Source of the DNA: CATQHP01 sp965205595
GTDB taxonomy: Bacteria; Acidobacteriota; Terriglobia; Bryobacterales; UBA6623
DNA length: 64,000 nt
NCBI GenBank assembly: GCA_965205595.1
Contig: CBDBHI010000013.1
Coordinates: forward strand, 152,047-216,046
Direction: 5' to 3'
The position numbers and the translations under genes were made by a program. Each line of letters begins with the position of its first letter. Within the stretch, counting starts at the first letter, position 1. Of the stretch, positions 6,614-15,688 are shown piece after piece. The notes under the pieces were generated by a model. The model had not been told where the DNA came from. It did no database searches and saw nothing but the letters and a program-made list of their open reading frames with translations.

Positions 6614-9192
6614 CTACTTCTCTTCGAACGCGGCGACCCAGTTCTGGACGATACGAATGGTCACCGGGACGTCGTCTTCAATTTCTTCGACCACAAGAAA
6701 CCTTTTGCCGTCGGCTGCTACGTCGTATGCCGGTGAGCCCCCGCGCAGTTCAGGCGCGCGGAACAGAGTGGTTGCGGCACCGACTGAAAAGTTTTCTTCA
6801 GAGTCGACTTCAACGGCAACAAGCGAGTCCCCTTCGACGAAGAATATCTCCTTGCCGTCGCCTCTCCACTGAGGCTGCACTCCACCATTAACGGATACTT
6901 GCCACCTGTCGCCGCCGCTCGGGAAGGGCTTCACGTAGACTTCCCGACGGCCCGATTCGTTAGAGACGTAGGCGACGAATCGGCCATCTGGAGAGAACCT
7001 TGCGAACCGCTCATCCGAATCCGTTTGCAAGAAGGGAATCCCTTCCGGCGCTGGCGCGTCGTTCATCGTCAAACTCCATATGTCCCTGCTTGAATCTCCG
7101 TAGTGATAGTAAAGAAGGACGGCCGCGGTCGACAACAGCTCGGTCCGGTCACCGCCGGCCGAAGGGACCGAAAAGAGATCGAAACCTCCTGCGTGGAATG
7201 CCGAGTACGCAATGCGAGTTCCTGACGGCGACCAAACAGGGTAGTACTCGGCATCGAGATCGAAGGTGAGTTGCGTGGTGACGGGTCGAGCCACATCGTG
7301 AAGCCAGAGGTCGCGCTGTTCGTCCTCAACGGCGGTAACGACTACGCTCGCGCCGTCCGGTGAGATCGCCGGCGCTCCGATGCCCGCTTGAGGCAGGCCG
7401 ACGGATCCGAGCCTCTTCCCGCTGCGATCCCTCCAGGCCAGCTGACGCTGGCGAGTCGTAACCCCGTCAAGGTAAACCAACGAGCCGTTGTCCGCGACGC
7501 TCGGACGCCGTGAGCTCGGCGCAACGGGAAAGCGCCCGCCGGTCGGTTCCAGCGCTTCGAGGTCAAACGGCGTCGCCCAAATGCCGTCAGCCATTCCGGA
7601 TGTCTGAGCCAATACATAGCCGCTGCCAGCGTAGACCGGCAAATTCCCATGTCCAACAAGTCGTTCCGTCCTCGAGTCCAGATCTAGGACAAACACGCGA
7701 CTGCCGGTAATCGTGCCCCGGGCAAACAACAACGCGTTCCCGTCGGCAAGCGGCAGGAAATGAGGGCTCACATCCCCCCACTCCCCGTCTCCCTCTTGCC
7801 GTTTCACTAGCAAACTAGGCTCACCTCCGCGGGATGAGACTTCGTACAGGCGGGGAGGAGCGCCTCTGCTAAAGACAATTGTCGAGCCATCTGGGCTCCA
7901 GGTTCCGCCCACGAAAAACCCCATTCCTGAAAACTCATACAGTGACTGGATGGCCCCGGTTTCTGCGTCGACTTTCTTTAACCCCCCTCCCCCAGCGAAG
8001 CCGATGAATTCGCTGTCGGGTGACCAGAAGGGGGAGGCCGCGCCCGCAGTCCCCTCAATCTCGCGTGGCTTGTCGCTGCGAAAATCGTGAATCCAGAGTC
8101 CTGGGCCCGAAGAGCCTTCTGTGACGTACGCCAGATAGCGAGCGTTTGGAGAAATCACTGCCGTTCGAACGACGTCATCTGGTATGACCGCAAACTTCAG
8201 CAGTTGGGGCTGCCGATGCGGATCACCCGAACCGGGCCCGAGTATCAGGCCCACCCCGAGTAGGGCCAGCAAGAGAACGGATTGCACGATTAAGGCGAAC
8301 TGCAACTTTCGATTCGTGCGACGCATTTGCTTCGGCGGCGGACTTGCGATCTTCGTATCGCCTGATCTCGTAGCGGCCGACCTTAAATGACGAAGATCGA
8401 CGAGTAGGTCCGCCACGGTGGCGTAGCGTTCTTCCGCATCCTTGGCAAGCGCCTTGCTGACGACTTGGTCGTACTGGGTCGGCACACCAGTCCTTAGCGC
8501 AGTAACAGGCTCGGGTGCTTCGTTGATGATCGAGTAGACAATGGCCTGCTCGTACTCGCCGGGAAAGGGATGCTTCCCCGCCAGCATCTCGTAGAGAACC
8601 ACTCCTAACGCCCAGATGTCCGTCCTGCGATCAACGTCCTGCCCTTGCGCTTTTTCCGGTGACATATAGGCAGGGGTCCCAAGCGTGGTCCCACTCTTGG
8701 TCAGCCTCGTCCGGTCCGCCACCGCCGCGAGGCCAAAGTCCATGATCTTGACCCGGCCCCGGCGGTCGAGCATGACGTTCGAGGGCTTGATGTCCCGATG
8801 GACGACGCCTTGGTCATGGGCTTCTTGCAAACCCTCGGAGATCTGGACAGCGATATCGAGGGCTTCTTCCAGAGGCAACGGCGTTCTTTGATCTTCTCCG
8901 CCAAGTTCGGCCCGTCGATGTAGGCCATCGCCAGGAACGTCTCGCCGTTCTCCTGGTAGATACCGTAAACGTGACAGACGGAGGGGTGATCGAGAGAGGC
9001 CGCCGCCAGGGCTTCCCGGATCAGGCGAGCTTTGATGTCCTCTTCGCCGAGCATCTCGCGGGAGAGGAACTTCAGTGCAACGATGCGTCTGAGGTCGAGG
9101 TCTTCGGCTTTCCAGACCTCACCCATCGCGCCCTGGCCAAGCTTCTCCAGGACCTTGTAATGGCTGATCGTGCGGCCCGTCACGACGCTCAA
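6614..9192 (-). pseudogene. Ser/Thr protein kinase with PD40/TolB-like propeller, frameshifted
   Basis: Two overlapping frames form one receptor-type kinase. The N-terminal frame (from ATG 9192) has the glycine loop GQGAMGEV and the lysine in VALKFL. Near 8880 the frame changes and continues with HRDIKPSN, DFG and TPAYMSPEKAQG, then one membrane helix (FALIVQSVLLLALLGVGLI) and an outer-side domain of WD40-like/PD40 repeats such as YPVWSPSGTRIAYSA and FSPDGRFVAYVS. This architecture is very common in Acidobacteriota. The loss of frame separates the ATP-binding lobe from the catalytic loop, so the gene is dead unless the shift is a sequence error. Confidence 0.85.
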
Positions 9193-9540
9193 ATTGTACT
9201 GCGGCGGTTAGGTGGTGAAAACAAACGCTGCCTCAAACTTCCATTCGAGAGGGTCCCAAAACCACCGCCAAACGGCTAAAACTCCCTATTTATAAGGCTT
9301 GGAGCGATTTCGGCTCTACGCCAGTTGGGTGTGAAATATATTTTCGGTGGCTATGCGCCGACCGGTCAAGTTGACGGATTCGGAACGATTCCGACGCGGT
9401 GACGGGATCGAGGTGGAACCTCGGCGAAAGACGATATCTCGACACCTTTCGGCTAATAGGTCTCTGAGCGGTCTTCTTTGAATAGCTCAGTCCTGCTATC
9501 GGCCGCGGTACGTCTACTCGCTTGGCTTCGATCCGGCGCA
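9193..9540. other. Intergenic, no gene seen
   Basis: This holds the upstream region of the kinase gene (transcribed leftward) and the 3' flank of the DUF6351 gene. No convincing reading frame, RNA or repeat was found. Confidence 0.5.
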
Positions 9541-11643
9541 TCATTGGGTGGCCGAATAGCTCAGCCATGTTCCAGCAAGTGGTTCTTGGCCGATTCCCGG
9601 GCGGCTGTAGTCGCATACGCCTTCAGGAAATGCTTTTCGGAGACGATCGAGCTGATCAGCGGTCAGCGCTCGTTGATAGTCCGCAGGGTTGACCGGCCTG
9701 AAGGCGCACTTCAGGATGTCGTTCGCCAGTGGTGCTCCGGCTGCCATCCGAGGATCGCTGTGGGAAGCGTAGAGCTGATTGCAGCGGCCAGCATCGTCGT
9801 AGCTCGCCCGCTCCCCAACTCGTTCTCCGTCCGCCGTCCAGCACGAGTCGTCGAGCCCCTCGGGCTTGGTGCGAGCGACCCTGTCGGAGGCGGAACCCGG
9901 CTCCGTGTCTTCCGAGATGTTGGTCAACCAGCGATCCATCAAGTCGATGGTGTTGACTTCCCTGGCGGCATCGGTCAGAACAACTCGATTGGCAGTGGCT
10001 CCGTTCGCACGAAGCAACCGCGCTTCGGTCGCAAACGTTCGCACTCGGTCATGAATGTTGCCGGTAGGGTCGGCGTAGCGCCGGCTGTCGACGATCGGGA
10101 TTGAGCCCAGAGAACCTGCTCCGGAGTTCACACGCCCGTTCCGATAGGCGATTGCGAGTGCGTCCGAGTCGGCTACCGACCGCATGGCTACCAAATTGCC
10201 GTCGGCATCGTAGCCGCCGATCGTCTCGTTGAGTTTCAGGAACTGTTCGGCGGAGATGCGGCCGGCGTTGAACGCTTTAAGGCCGTACTGGACGCCAACG
10301 TTGTCGAGTGCCCGCCGAGCCAGCCCAGTCGAAGGCTCCCGACCGAAGAGGTTAACGAGGTTATCGTGTAGGCCGCAACGAACACCGTCTGGGTTTCGCT
10401 CGGCGTCATAGACCTGGTCGCTGGGGATTTCCGGGGCGCAGCTATCAGGTCGGATCCAGGCCGGAGAGAAGCTTCGCATCCAACTCTCACAGGTTTTCCA
10501 AGTGGCGAATCCAGACACCGCTGTCTTCTGCTCCTCAGTCCAGTCCAGCCGACCGTTCTCGAAAGCGCGCGCCAGCAGCGAACAATCGGTTACGGGCGGG
10601 ACAAGCGTTACGATGTCCGGATAGCTTGCTCCGGGAATGATGCCGTCAAGGAGCCCGGGGTAGTTCTGGGCGATCAAGTGCTGCTGCATCGAACCACCCG
10701 AGCCACCCGACCCTATCGTGTGTAGCGGCTTGCCAAAACTCTCGATGAAACGCTCCTTGACCATCATCATGGTTTCGGCGGAGACGACGTCGTCGCAGTT
10801 GTTTCCGAAGACGTTCAACGATGACGCCGCTACGGCAAACCCGAGTGAAAGCGAGGCGTCGTCGAGCAACACCGAACGCAATCGACCTTGGCGATAGCCA
10901 GCGCGGCAGCCGCCGCCGAATTTGTAAACCAGCCTCCCGTTCCAGCTTTCTCCGGCTGTCCAGGGGTCAGGAAGAGGACTTCCGGGATCGTGCAGGAATG
11001 CGATCTGGTAAATAGCCCGATTGATCGTTCCGGTTTCGAGTCGGATGATGAAGTCGACCGTCGTCCCCAATGACGTTGTAGTTCGCGCCAGATCGGGAGG
11101 GCGCGGTGCCGACGGATCAAACGCTTTGAACTGGCGAGGGATGCGCAGCTCAGGGTCGGGCCGATATCCCTGCGGTAGGGGCTCCGTTGACTTGTAGTAG
11201 TGCTCAAAGCGAGTCTCCACGCTGCAATCGGCGTCGAGCGGAGTGCCAAGCCCGGCTCGCTCACCCTCGCAGACGAAGGGCACTTGGTGTGGGCCGGAGA
11301 AGACAGGCCCAGCGAGCGGGTGGTTCACGAGTTTCAACGTCCCAGAATTCCCTGCCGACTTCACCGTCAGAACGTTCTCGCCAAGTCGCAACCCCTCGAC
11401 GCGCCCAACCAGCTTGTCGGATTGCCCGGCTGGGCGAAAGTGCTTGGAAACCTCATTTCCGTTGAGACGAACGTCGAGGGAATCGGATCCGGCCCCGGAG
11501 ATCTCGACCAACGCGTCGCCGCCCGTGACCATGTCGGGCCGACTTGATACCAAACGGATATCGACCGCGCCCGTGCTGCACGAGGCGGTAATAGTAAGCG
11601 CCGCCCACGACAGCACTGTGACGAGGCGTTCGGTCTCTCTCAT
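9541..11643 (-). CDS. DUF6351-family secreted hydrolase-like protein
   Basis: 700 residues starting at the ATG at 11643. The N-terminus has a hydrophobic stretch ending in TITASC, compatible with a lipoprotein signal. The rest resembles DUF6351 proteins, which have an alpha/beta-hydrolase-like body. A serine-rich turn GSGGSGGSMQQH (near residue 315) is a plausible nucleophile elbow, followed by PGLLDGIIPGASYPD, the region seen in tannase/PHB-depolymerase relatives. Several conserved cysteines (CRAGY, NNCDD, DCSLL) suggest extracytoplasmic disulfides. Substrate is unknown. It stands alone between kinase and phosphotriesterase genes. Confidence 0.7.
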   Translation of the reverse strand: MRETERLVTVLSWAALTITASCSTGAVDIRLVSSRPDMVTGGDALVEISGAGSDSLDVRLNGNEVSKHFRPAGQSDKLVGRVEGLRLGENVLTVKSAGNSGTLKLVNHPLAGPVFSGPHQVPFVCEGERAGLGTPLDADCSVETRFEHYYKSTEPLPQGYRPDPELRIPRQFKAFDPSAPRPPDLARTTTSLGTTVDFIIRLETGTINRAIYQIAFLHDPGSPLPDPWTAGESWNGRLVYKFGGGCRAGYRQGRLRSVLLDDASLSLGFAVAASSLNVFGNNCDDVVSAETMMMVKERFIESFGKPLHTIGSGGSGGSMQQHLIAQNYPGLLDGIIPGASYPDIVTLVPPVTDCSLLARAFENGRLDWTEEQKTAVSGFATWKTCESWMRSFSPAWIRPDSCAPEIPSDQVYDAERNPDGVRCGLHDNLVNLFGREPSTGLARRALDNVGVQYGLKAFNAGRISAEQFLKLNETIGGYDADGNLVAMRSVADSDALAIAYRNGRVNSGAGSLGSIPIVDSRRYADPTGNIHDRVRTFATEARLLRANGATANRVVLTDAAREVNTIDLMDRWLTNISEDTEPGSASDRVARTKPEGLDDSCWTADGERVGERASYDDAGRCNQLYASHSDPRMAAGAPLANDILKCAFRPVNPADYQRALTADQLDRLRKAFPEGVCDYSRPGIGQEPLAGTWLSYSATQ

Positions 11644-11940
11644 GATGTCCCTCCTTGACGTTCGGCTGCAGTGCTCTAGCTACAGCCGCTGCCAGGGCAA
11701 TTCTACCGCTCAAGCGACGCACTGCGCGAATAAGGACGACAGTCGCTTGACTGTCAGGCGACCGAGAGACTCGGTTTGCTAGGTGGTAGGAGATATCTCA
11801 ACAGTAACCGGCCAATTTGATCGTAAGCTCCTTCCCTTCAATCGGATACGCTGTTCACGGTCGCGGACCCTCTCGCTTAAGGCGGCTGGACTTCAAGTTG
11901 TCGACGCCAACGGCCCGCCAGCCCGCTAAACTTACGAAGC
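11644..11940. other. Divergent promoter region, no gene seen
   Basis: This is the space between the divergently transcribed DUF6351 and phosphotriesterase-type genes. It should contain both promoters. No clear -35/-10 pair, operator or small RNA was recognised. Confidence 0.4.
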
Positions 11941-12960
11941 ATGAATCGCGCGCAAGGAGTGTCGGTGACACGAAGAATAGCGCTGGCTGCGCTGGTAGGC
12001 GGTTCCCGTAGGCTAACGTCGGATTCCAGGGAAACCGTCGAGTCTGTCACCGGCAGTGTTTCGGTGGATCGGTTGGGCGTGACGCTAATGCACGAACATA
12101 TCGTCACGGACCTTCGAGCGCCCCAAGAACGACAAGAGGGCGACTACGATCCTGAAGAGGCTTTTGAGACAGCACGCCCATTCTTGGATGAGTTGCGACG
12201 GGCAGCGTGTCAGACACTTGTCGAACTGAGTCCGATGCACATCGGGCGTGATCCTGTGACGCTCAAGCGGCTTTGCGAAGCAAGCGGAATCAATATCGTT
12301 TGTGCAACTGGGATCTACGGCGCAGCCAATCAAAAGTTCATACCGGACTACGCTCGTCGCGAATCTGTCCGCAGTCTGGCGGACCGGTACGTTCGTGAGA
12401 TTCAAGACGGTATTGGGGAGACGAAGATTCGTCCGGGCATCATCAAGACAGGGGTCAATCGCGAGAACCCTTTGCCGCCAATTGAGCGCAAGCTAGTTTC
12501 GGCAGCTCTGACGGCTCACCGAGACACCGGACGGACTGTGGCTTCTCACACGCCCGGAGGAGCACAAGCGTTGAGCCAGCTTGCGATCGCTGCCGATCTC
12601 AACGTCGAGGCGTCGGCGATGATCTGGGTGCACGCCCAAAACGAAACCGATCAGCGGATTCACCGTCAAGCCGCTCGCGAGGGGATGTGGGTGGAGTTCG
12701 ACGGGTTACGGGAGCGGAGCCTCGAGTGGCATCTCTCGTGCGTGCTGGCTATGGCCGACGCAGGTTTGTTAAATCGCACGTTGGTTTCACACGACGCGGG
12801 CTGGTATCGGCCGGGCGTCGAGAGTCAGGGACAATATCGCGGCTACACGGTCTTGTTCGAGCAGTTCTTGCCGCGGCTGAAAAAAGCAGGCTTCTCCGAG
12901 GACGACATCCATCAGTTGCTTGTCGCCAATCCCGCCGCTGCGTTGACGGTCACAGGGTAG
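11941..12960 (+). CDS. Phosphotriesterase-family metal hydrolase
   Basis: 339 residues, an amidohydrolase-superfamily TIM barrel of the phosphotriesterase/PLL type. All metal ligands are visible: HEH at residues 51-53 (VTLMHEHIV), a lysine in GIIKTGVN that would be carbamylated, a histidine in TVASHTPGG, a histidine in MIWVHAQNETD, and the aspartate in LVSHDAGWY. Such enzymes act on lactones or phosphotriesters; the natural substrate cannot be read from the sequence. The N-terminal 40 residues (with RRIALAALVGG) may be a weak export signal or part of an over-long start; a GTG at 11959 is an alternative. Confidence 0.85.
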   Translation: MNRAQGVSVTRRIALAALVGGSRRLTSDSRETVESVTGSVSVDRLGVTLMHEHIVTDLRAPQERQEGDYDPEEAFETARPFLDELRRAACQTLVELSPMHIGRDPVTLKRLCEASGINIVCATGIYGAANQKFIPDYARRESVRSLADRYVREIQDGIGETKIRPGIIKTGVNRENPLPPIERKLVSAALTAHRDTGRTVASHTPGGAQALSQLAIAADLNVEASAMIWVHAQNETDQRIHRQAAREGMWVEFDGLRERSLEWHLSCVLAMADAGLLNRTLVSHDAGWYRPGVESQGQYRGYTVLFEQFLPRLKKAGFSEDDIHQLLVANPAAALTVTG

Positions 12961-13411
12961 CCGTAAACCGCTCGTCGCACCTGGTAGGTGATCGAGATAT
13001 CCCAACAGTTATCCTCAAAATCGACCTATGTGTCTTTTCATCAACTACTTGACACGCACTAGTGCCCAGACCGGTTCTGAACCAGAATCTGACCGCAAGC
13101 AGAAGATTGGCACCCATGCGCGCTGAAGTATCGCTTCGCCGTCACTCAGGATCTAGCGGCGCTGTCCGAGCCCCTTGGACCGATCGATTGGCGAATGGCG
13201 ATTCCGCAACACCGATCCCTTGGGCCGGTTTGACGCCGCCAGTATCTTCAACCTAGTTTTCTTTGCCTAATCGTTGCTAGCAAGGCACAAAGTTGGGACA
13301 CCAGTGCCTCGTAGGCGCTACGACATTGGCGGCGCCTAGCCTGACTCCGAGGGGAGCCCGCAAGTCAGAGAGACGGCCTGCCCTACGATGAAGTTGGCAT
13401 TATGCTAGTAT
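12961..13411. other. Intergenic, no gene seen
   Basis: About 450 bp between the phosphotriesterase gene and the efflux operon. No supported gene; the last part, from about 13390, carries the operon promoter. Confidence 0.4.
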
Positions 13412-13443
13412 TTGATATCGTAAATTGATATCTATTAACGATA
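13412..13443 (+). promoter_or_regulatory. Probable operator/promoter of the PadR-RND operon
   Basis: An AT-rich island in otherwise GC-rich DNA immediately before the first gene. TTGATATC occurs twice in direct orientation (13412-13419 and 13425-13432), and TATCGT (13416-13421) mirrors ACGATA (13438-13443). PadR-family repressors usually bind such AT-rich dyads in their own promoter, so PadR binding is the likely use. The TTGGCA at about 13394 could serve as a -35 box. Binding is inferred. Confidence 0.5.
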
Positions 13444-13446
13444 GTA

Positions 13447-13866
13447 ATGCTGAACATGGGTGATCGTCGCTTTTTGAGGGGCCTCGGGGTCGAAGCCAAG
13501 GGGATTTCGTGGCTGGGTGTTCGAGCGTGGGTGCGCCGCAACAGGAGCTGGATCGCCGTCGGCGTTTTCATGGGACTCATCACGACATACGGCGCTTGGG
13601 GACTCTCCCAGCCGAGAGCCATGCTGCACTTAACTGCCGAACCCTTGGGGGCGTCAGTCGTCGTCAACGACTGGTTCAGCGGCGACGCGCCGTTTACCCA
13701 GCGGCTCCGCCAAGGTCGGTACTCCGTCGTGGTAACGATGGCGGGCTACCACTCAGAGAGTTTCTACGTGCGGTTGGAAGCTGGAGAGACAAGGCAAGTC
13801 TCGGTTCAATTGAAGCGTAAGGGTAATGTGGTCCCGGGTCAGAGCCCTGACGGCGGAAGTACCTAA
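13447..13866 (+). CDS. PEGA-domain membrane-anchored protein
   Basis: 139 residues. A basic N-terminus is followed by one membrane helix (SWIAVGVFMGLITTYGAWGL, about 35-54). Residues 58-125 form a PEGA domain: LHLTAEPLGASVVVNDWFSG, DAPFTQRLRQGRYSVVV and LEAGETRQVSVQL. The PEGA-like domain would lie outside the membrane. It is the first gene of the efflux operon, 9 bp ahead of the PadR gene, which suggests a role linked to envelope or pump assembly; no enzymatic motif is seen. The start could also be the ATG at 13456. Confidence 0.7.
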   Translation: MLNMGDRRFLRGLGVEAKGISWLGVRAWVRRNRSWIAVGVFMGLITTYGAWGLSQPRAMLHLTAEPLGASVVVNDWFSGDAPFTQRLRQGRYSVVVTMAGYHSESFYVRLEAGETRQVSVQLKRKGNVVPGQSPDGGST

Positions 13867-13875
13867 TGCCGGCGT

Positions 13876-14241
13876 ATGCGAAATAACAGGCCTCATGTCG
13901 ATTTCGTGGAGTTGCATATCTTGCACCACGCTTCAGGCCGCGCAGTGTACGGCCTTTGGATGATCGAGGAACTGGCCGAGCACGGCTACAACCTCAGTGC
14001 AAGCCAGCTTTATCCGAAATTTCATCGTCTCGAGAAGACGGGCCGCCTCATGCGTACGGAGAAGGTCGTTGAAGGAAAGCTGCGCAAGTACTACCGCGCC
14101 ACGCGCGACGGACGAGCCTACTTCAAGGAACAGAAGCGGTGTCTCGTGGAGCTGATTAGCGAAGAACTGACGGTAAGCGAGTTGTCGCGGGCGCTTGAGC
14201 GCCGACAGAAGCGTCAGGAGAGCAAGCGACGCGCGGCTTGA
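13876..14241 (+). CDS. PadR-family transcriptional regulator
   Basis: 121 residues. A winged-helix PadR domain occupies residues 8-85: HILHHASGRAVYGLWMIEEL, then LSASQLYPKFHRLEKTGRLM (recognition helix and turn) and the wing KYYRATRDGRAYFKE. The C-terminal helix (residues 88-121) is basic and would dimerise. It lies second in the operon with the PEGA protein, TolC-like channel, RND pump and adaptor, so it most likely represses this efflux system from the dyad at 13412-13443. The inducer is unknown. Confidence 0.88.
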   Translation: MRNNRPHVDFVELHILHHASGRAVYGLWMIEELAEHGYNLSASQLYPKFHRLEKTGRLMRTEKVVEGKLRKYYRATRDGRAYFKEQKRCLVELISEELTVSELSRALERRQKRQESKRRAA

Positions 14242-14271
14242 TTCGCAAGGCGCCGCCGTTCGAAACCAGGA

Positions 14272-15669
14272 ATGAGTAGATCTATCCATCGAGCGCTGTG
14301 CGCTCTAGCGCTCATGTCCCTCACTCTGCCGGCCCAGCAAGCCGAGCCGGAGCGTCCCTCGGAACCTTTGACGCTCGAAGCTGCCGTGGGGCTTTCGGGG
14401 CGTAACTACCCGGCGATCCGGGCGTCCCTGGCTGACGTTGCCGCGGCGGAAAGTGGCGTCGATCTTGCGAAAACCGCCTACCTACCGCGGGCCGAGATGC
14501 GGTTGGGGGTCAACCGCGCCACGCGAAATAACGTCTTCGGCCTGATCTTTCCGAACAGCGTGATACCGGGTATCTCCGGGCCGGTGCAAGACGATTCAAC
14601 GATCACGAGCGTGTTCGGCAGCTCCGCGGGAATGTTGTTCTCCTACGAGCCGCTCGACTTCGGTCTACGGCGGGCGAATGTTCGAACGGCCGAAGCCGTC
14701 ACGGCGCGAGCCGAAGCCGGGCGAGCCGTCACCGAGTTTGAAGTTTCGCTAGCGGCAGTCGACGCGTATCTACGGGCGGTTGCGAACCGCCGGGCAGTAG
14801 AAGCTGCGGAAGCCAATGTCGAGCGCATGCAGGTCTTCCACGATGCCGTCGGCGTTCTCGTGAAGAACGAGCTGCGTCCGGGAGCCGACGAATCCCGGGC
14901 CAAGGCCGAGTTGGCGCGCGCCCGGTCGGAACTGATTCGCGCCGAGCAGGAAGCGCAAACGGCTCTGGCCTCGCTGGCCAAATGGATGGGGCTGGCGGGT
15001 GAAACCGTGGCCATCAACCCGGCTAGCCTGATGTCTGATTCCCCGGGGGCGTCCACAGGAGACGGACCGCTCGATGCGCATCCGCTGGCCGCCGTCCAAC
15101 AGGCCGAGATCGTTTTGAGCGAAGCGCGGCTGGCAGCGCTTCAAAAGGAATGGCGACCGAAGCTTCAAGTACAGTCGGCGGTCTACGGACGAGGAAGCGG
15201 CGCTCGGATCGATGGGACATTCAAGGGAAGTGGTCATGGGCTTGCTCCGTTGGAGGGCAACTGGGCGGTTGGCTTCAACATGAACTTCGATCTGGTTGAT
15301 TACAAGCAGAACCGAGTGAAACGTCAAATCGAAGGCCACCGCCTGGAGCGGGAAGAGGCTCGCAAGGCCGTTGTGACGCAAGAGCTGCGCGGCGAAGTCG
15401 CCCGCGCTCGCATCGTGGTTGACGCCGCGCGTCAGATCGCCCAAAACACGCCGATCGAGTTGGAGGCCGCGCGCACGCTCGAGACCCAAGTGCAGGCGCG
15501 CTACAAGGCCGGGCTTGGGACGGTCGTAGAGCTCGCGGAGGCACAGCGCCTTTTGCGGCAAGCCGAGGTGGACGACGCATTGACCCGCCTCGGTGTTTGG
15601 CGGGCACTATTCGCTTTGGCCGCAGCACAAGGCGAAATGGACGAATTGCTGACAGCGGCGAGCCGCTAG
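14272..15669 (+). CDS. TolC-type outer-membrane efflux protein
   Basis: 465 residues with a signal peptide (HRALCALALMSLTLPAQQA). Two outer-membrane-efflux-protein repeats follow, rich in long alternating Ala/Glu/Arg helices such as ANVERMQVFHDAVGVLVKN and ELARARSELIRAEQEAQTAL. The start LTLEAAVGLSGRNYPAIRAS is typical for the family. It forms the trimeric outer-membrane channel for the RND pump encoded next. The length is normal, and it is 30 bp downstream of the PadR gene. Confidence 0.9.
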   Translation: MSRSIHRALCALALMSLTLPAQQAEPERPSEPLTLEAAVGLSGRNYPAIRASLADVAAAESGVDLAKTAYLPRAEMRLGVNRATRNNVFGLIFPNSVIPGISGPVQDDSTITSVFGSSAGMLFSYEPLDFGLRRANVRTAEAVTARAEAGRAVTEFEVSLAAVDAYLRAVANRRAVEAAEANVERMQVFHDAVGVLVKNELRPGADESRAKAELARARSELIRAEQEAQTALASLAKWMGLAGETVAINPASLMSDSPGASTGDGPLDAHPLAAVQQAEIVLSEARLAALQKEWRPKLQVQSAVYGRGSGARIDGTFKGSGHGLAPLEGNWAVGFNMNFDLVDYKQNRVKRQIEGHRLEREEARKAVVTQELRGEVARARIVVDAARQIAQNTPIELEAARTLETQVQARYKAGLGTVVELAEAQRLLRQAEVDDALTRLGVWRALFALAAAQGEMDELLTAASR

Positions 15670-15688
15670 GCGCGAGAGAGACGAGACC

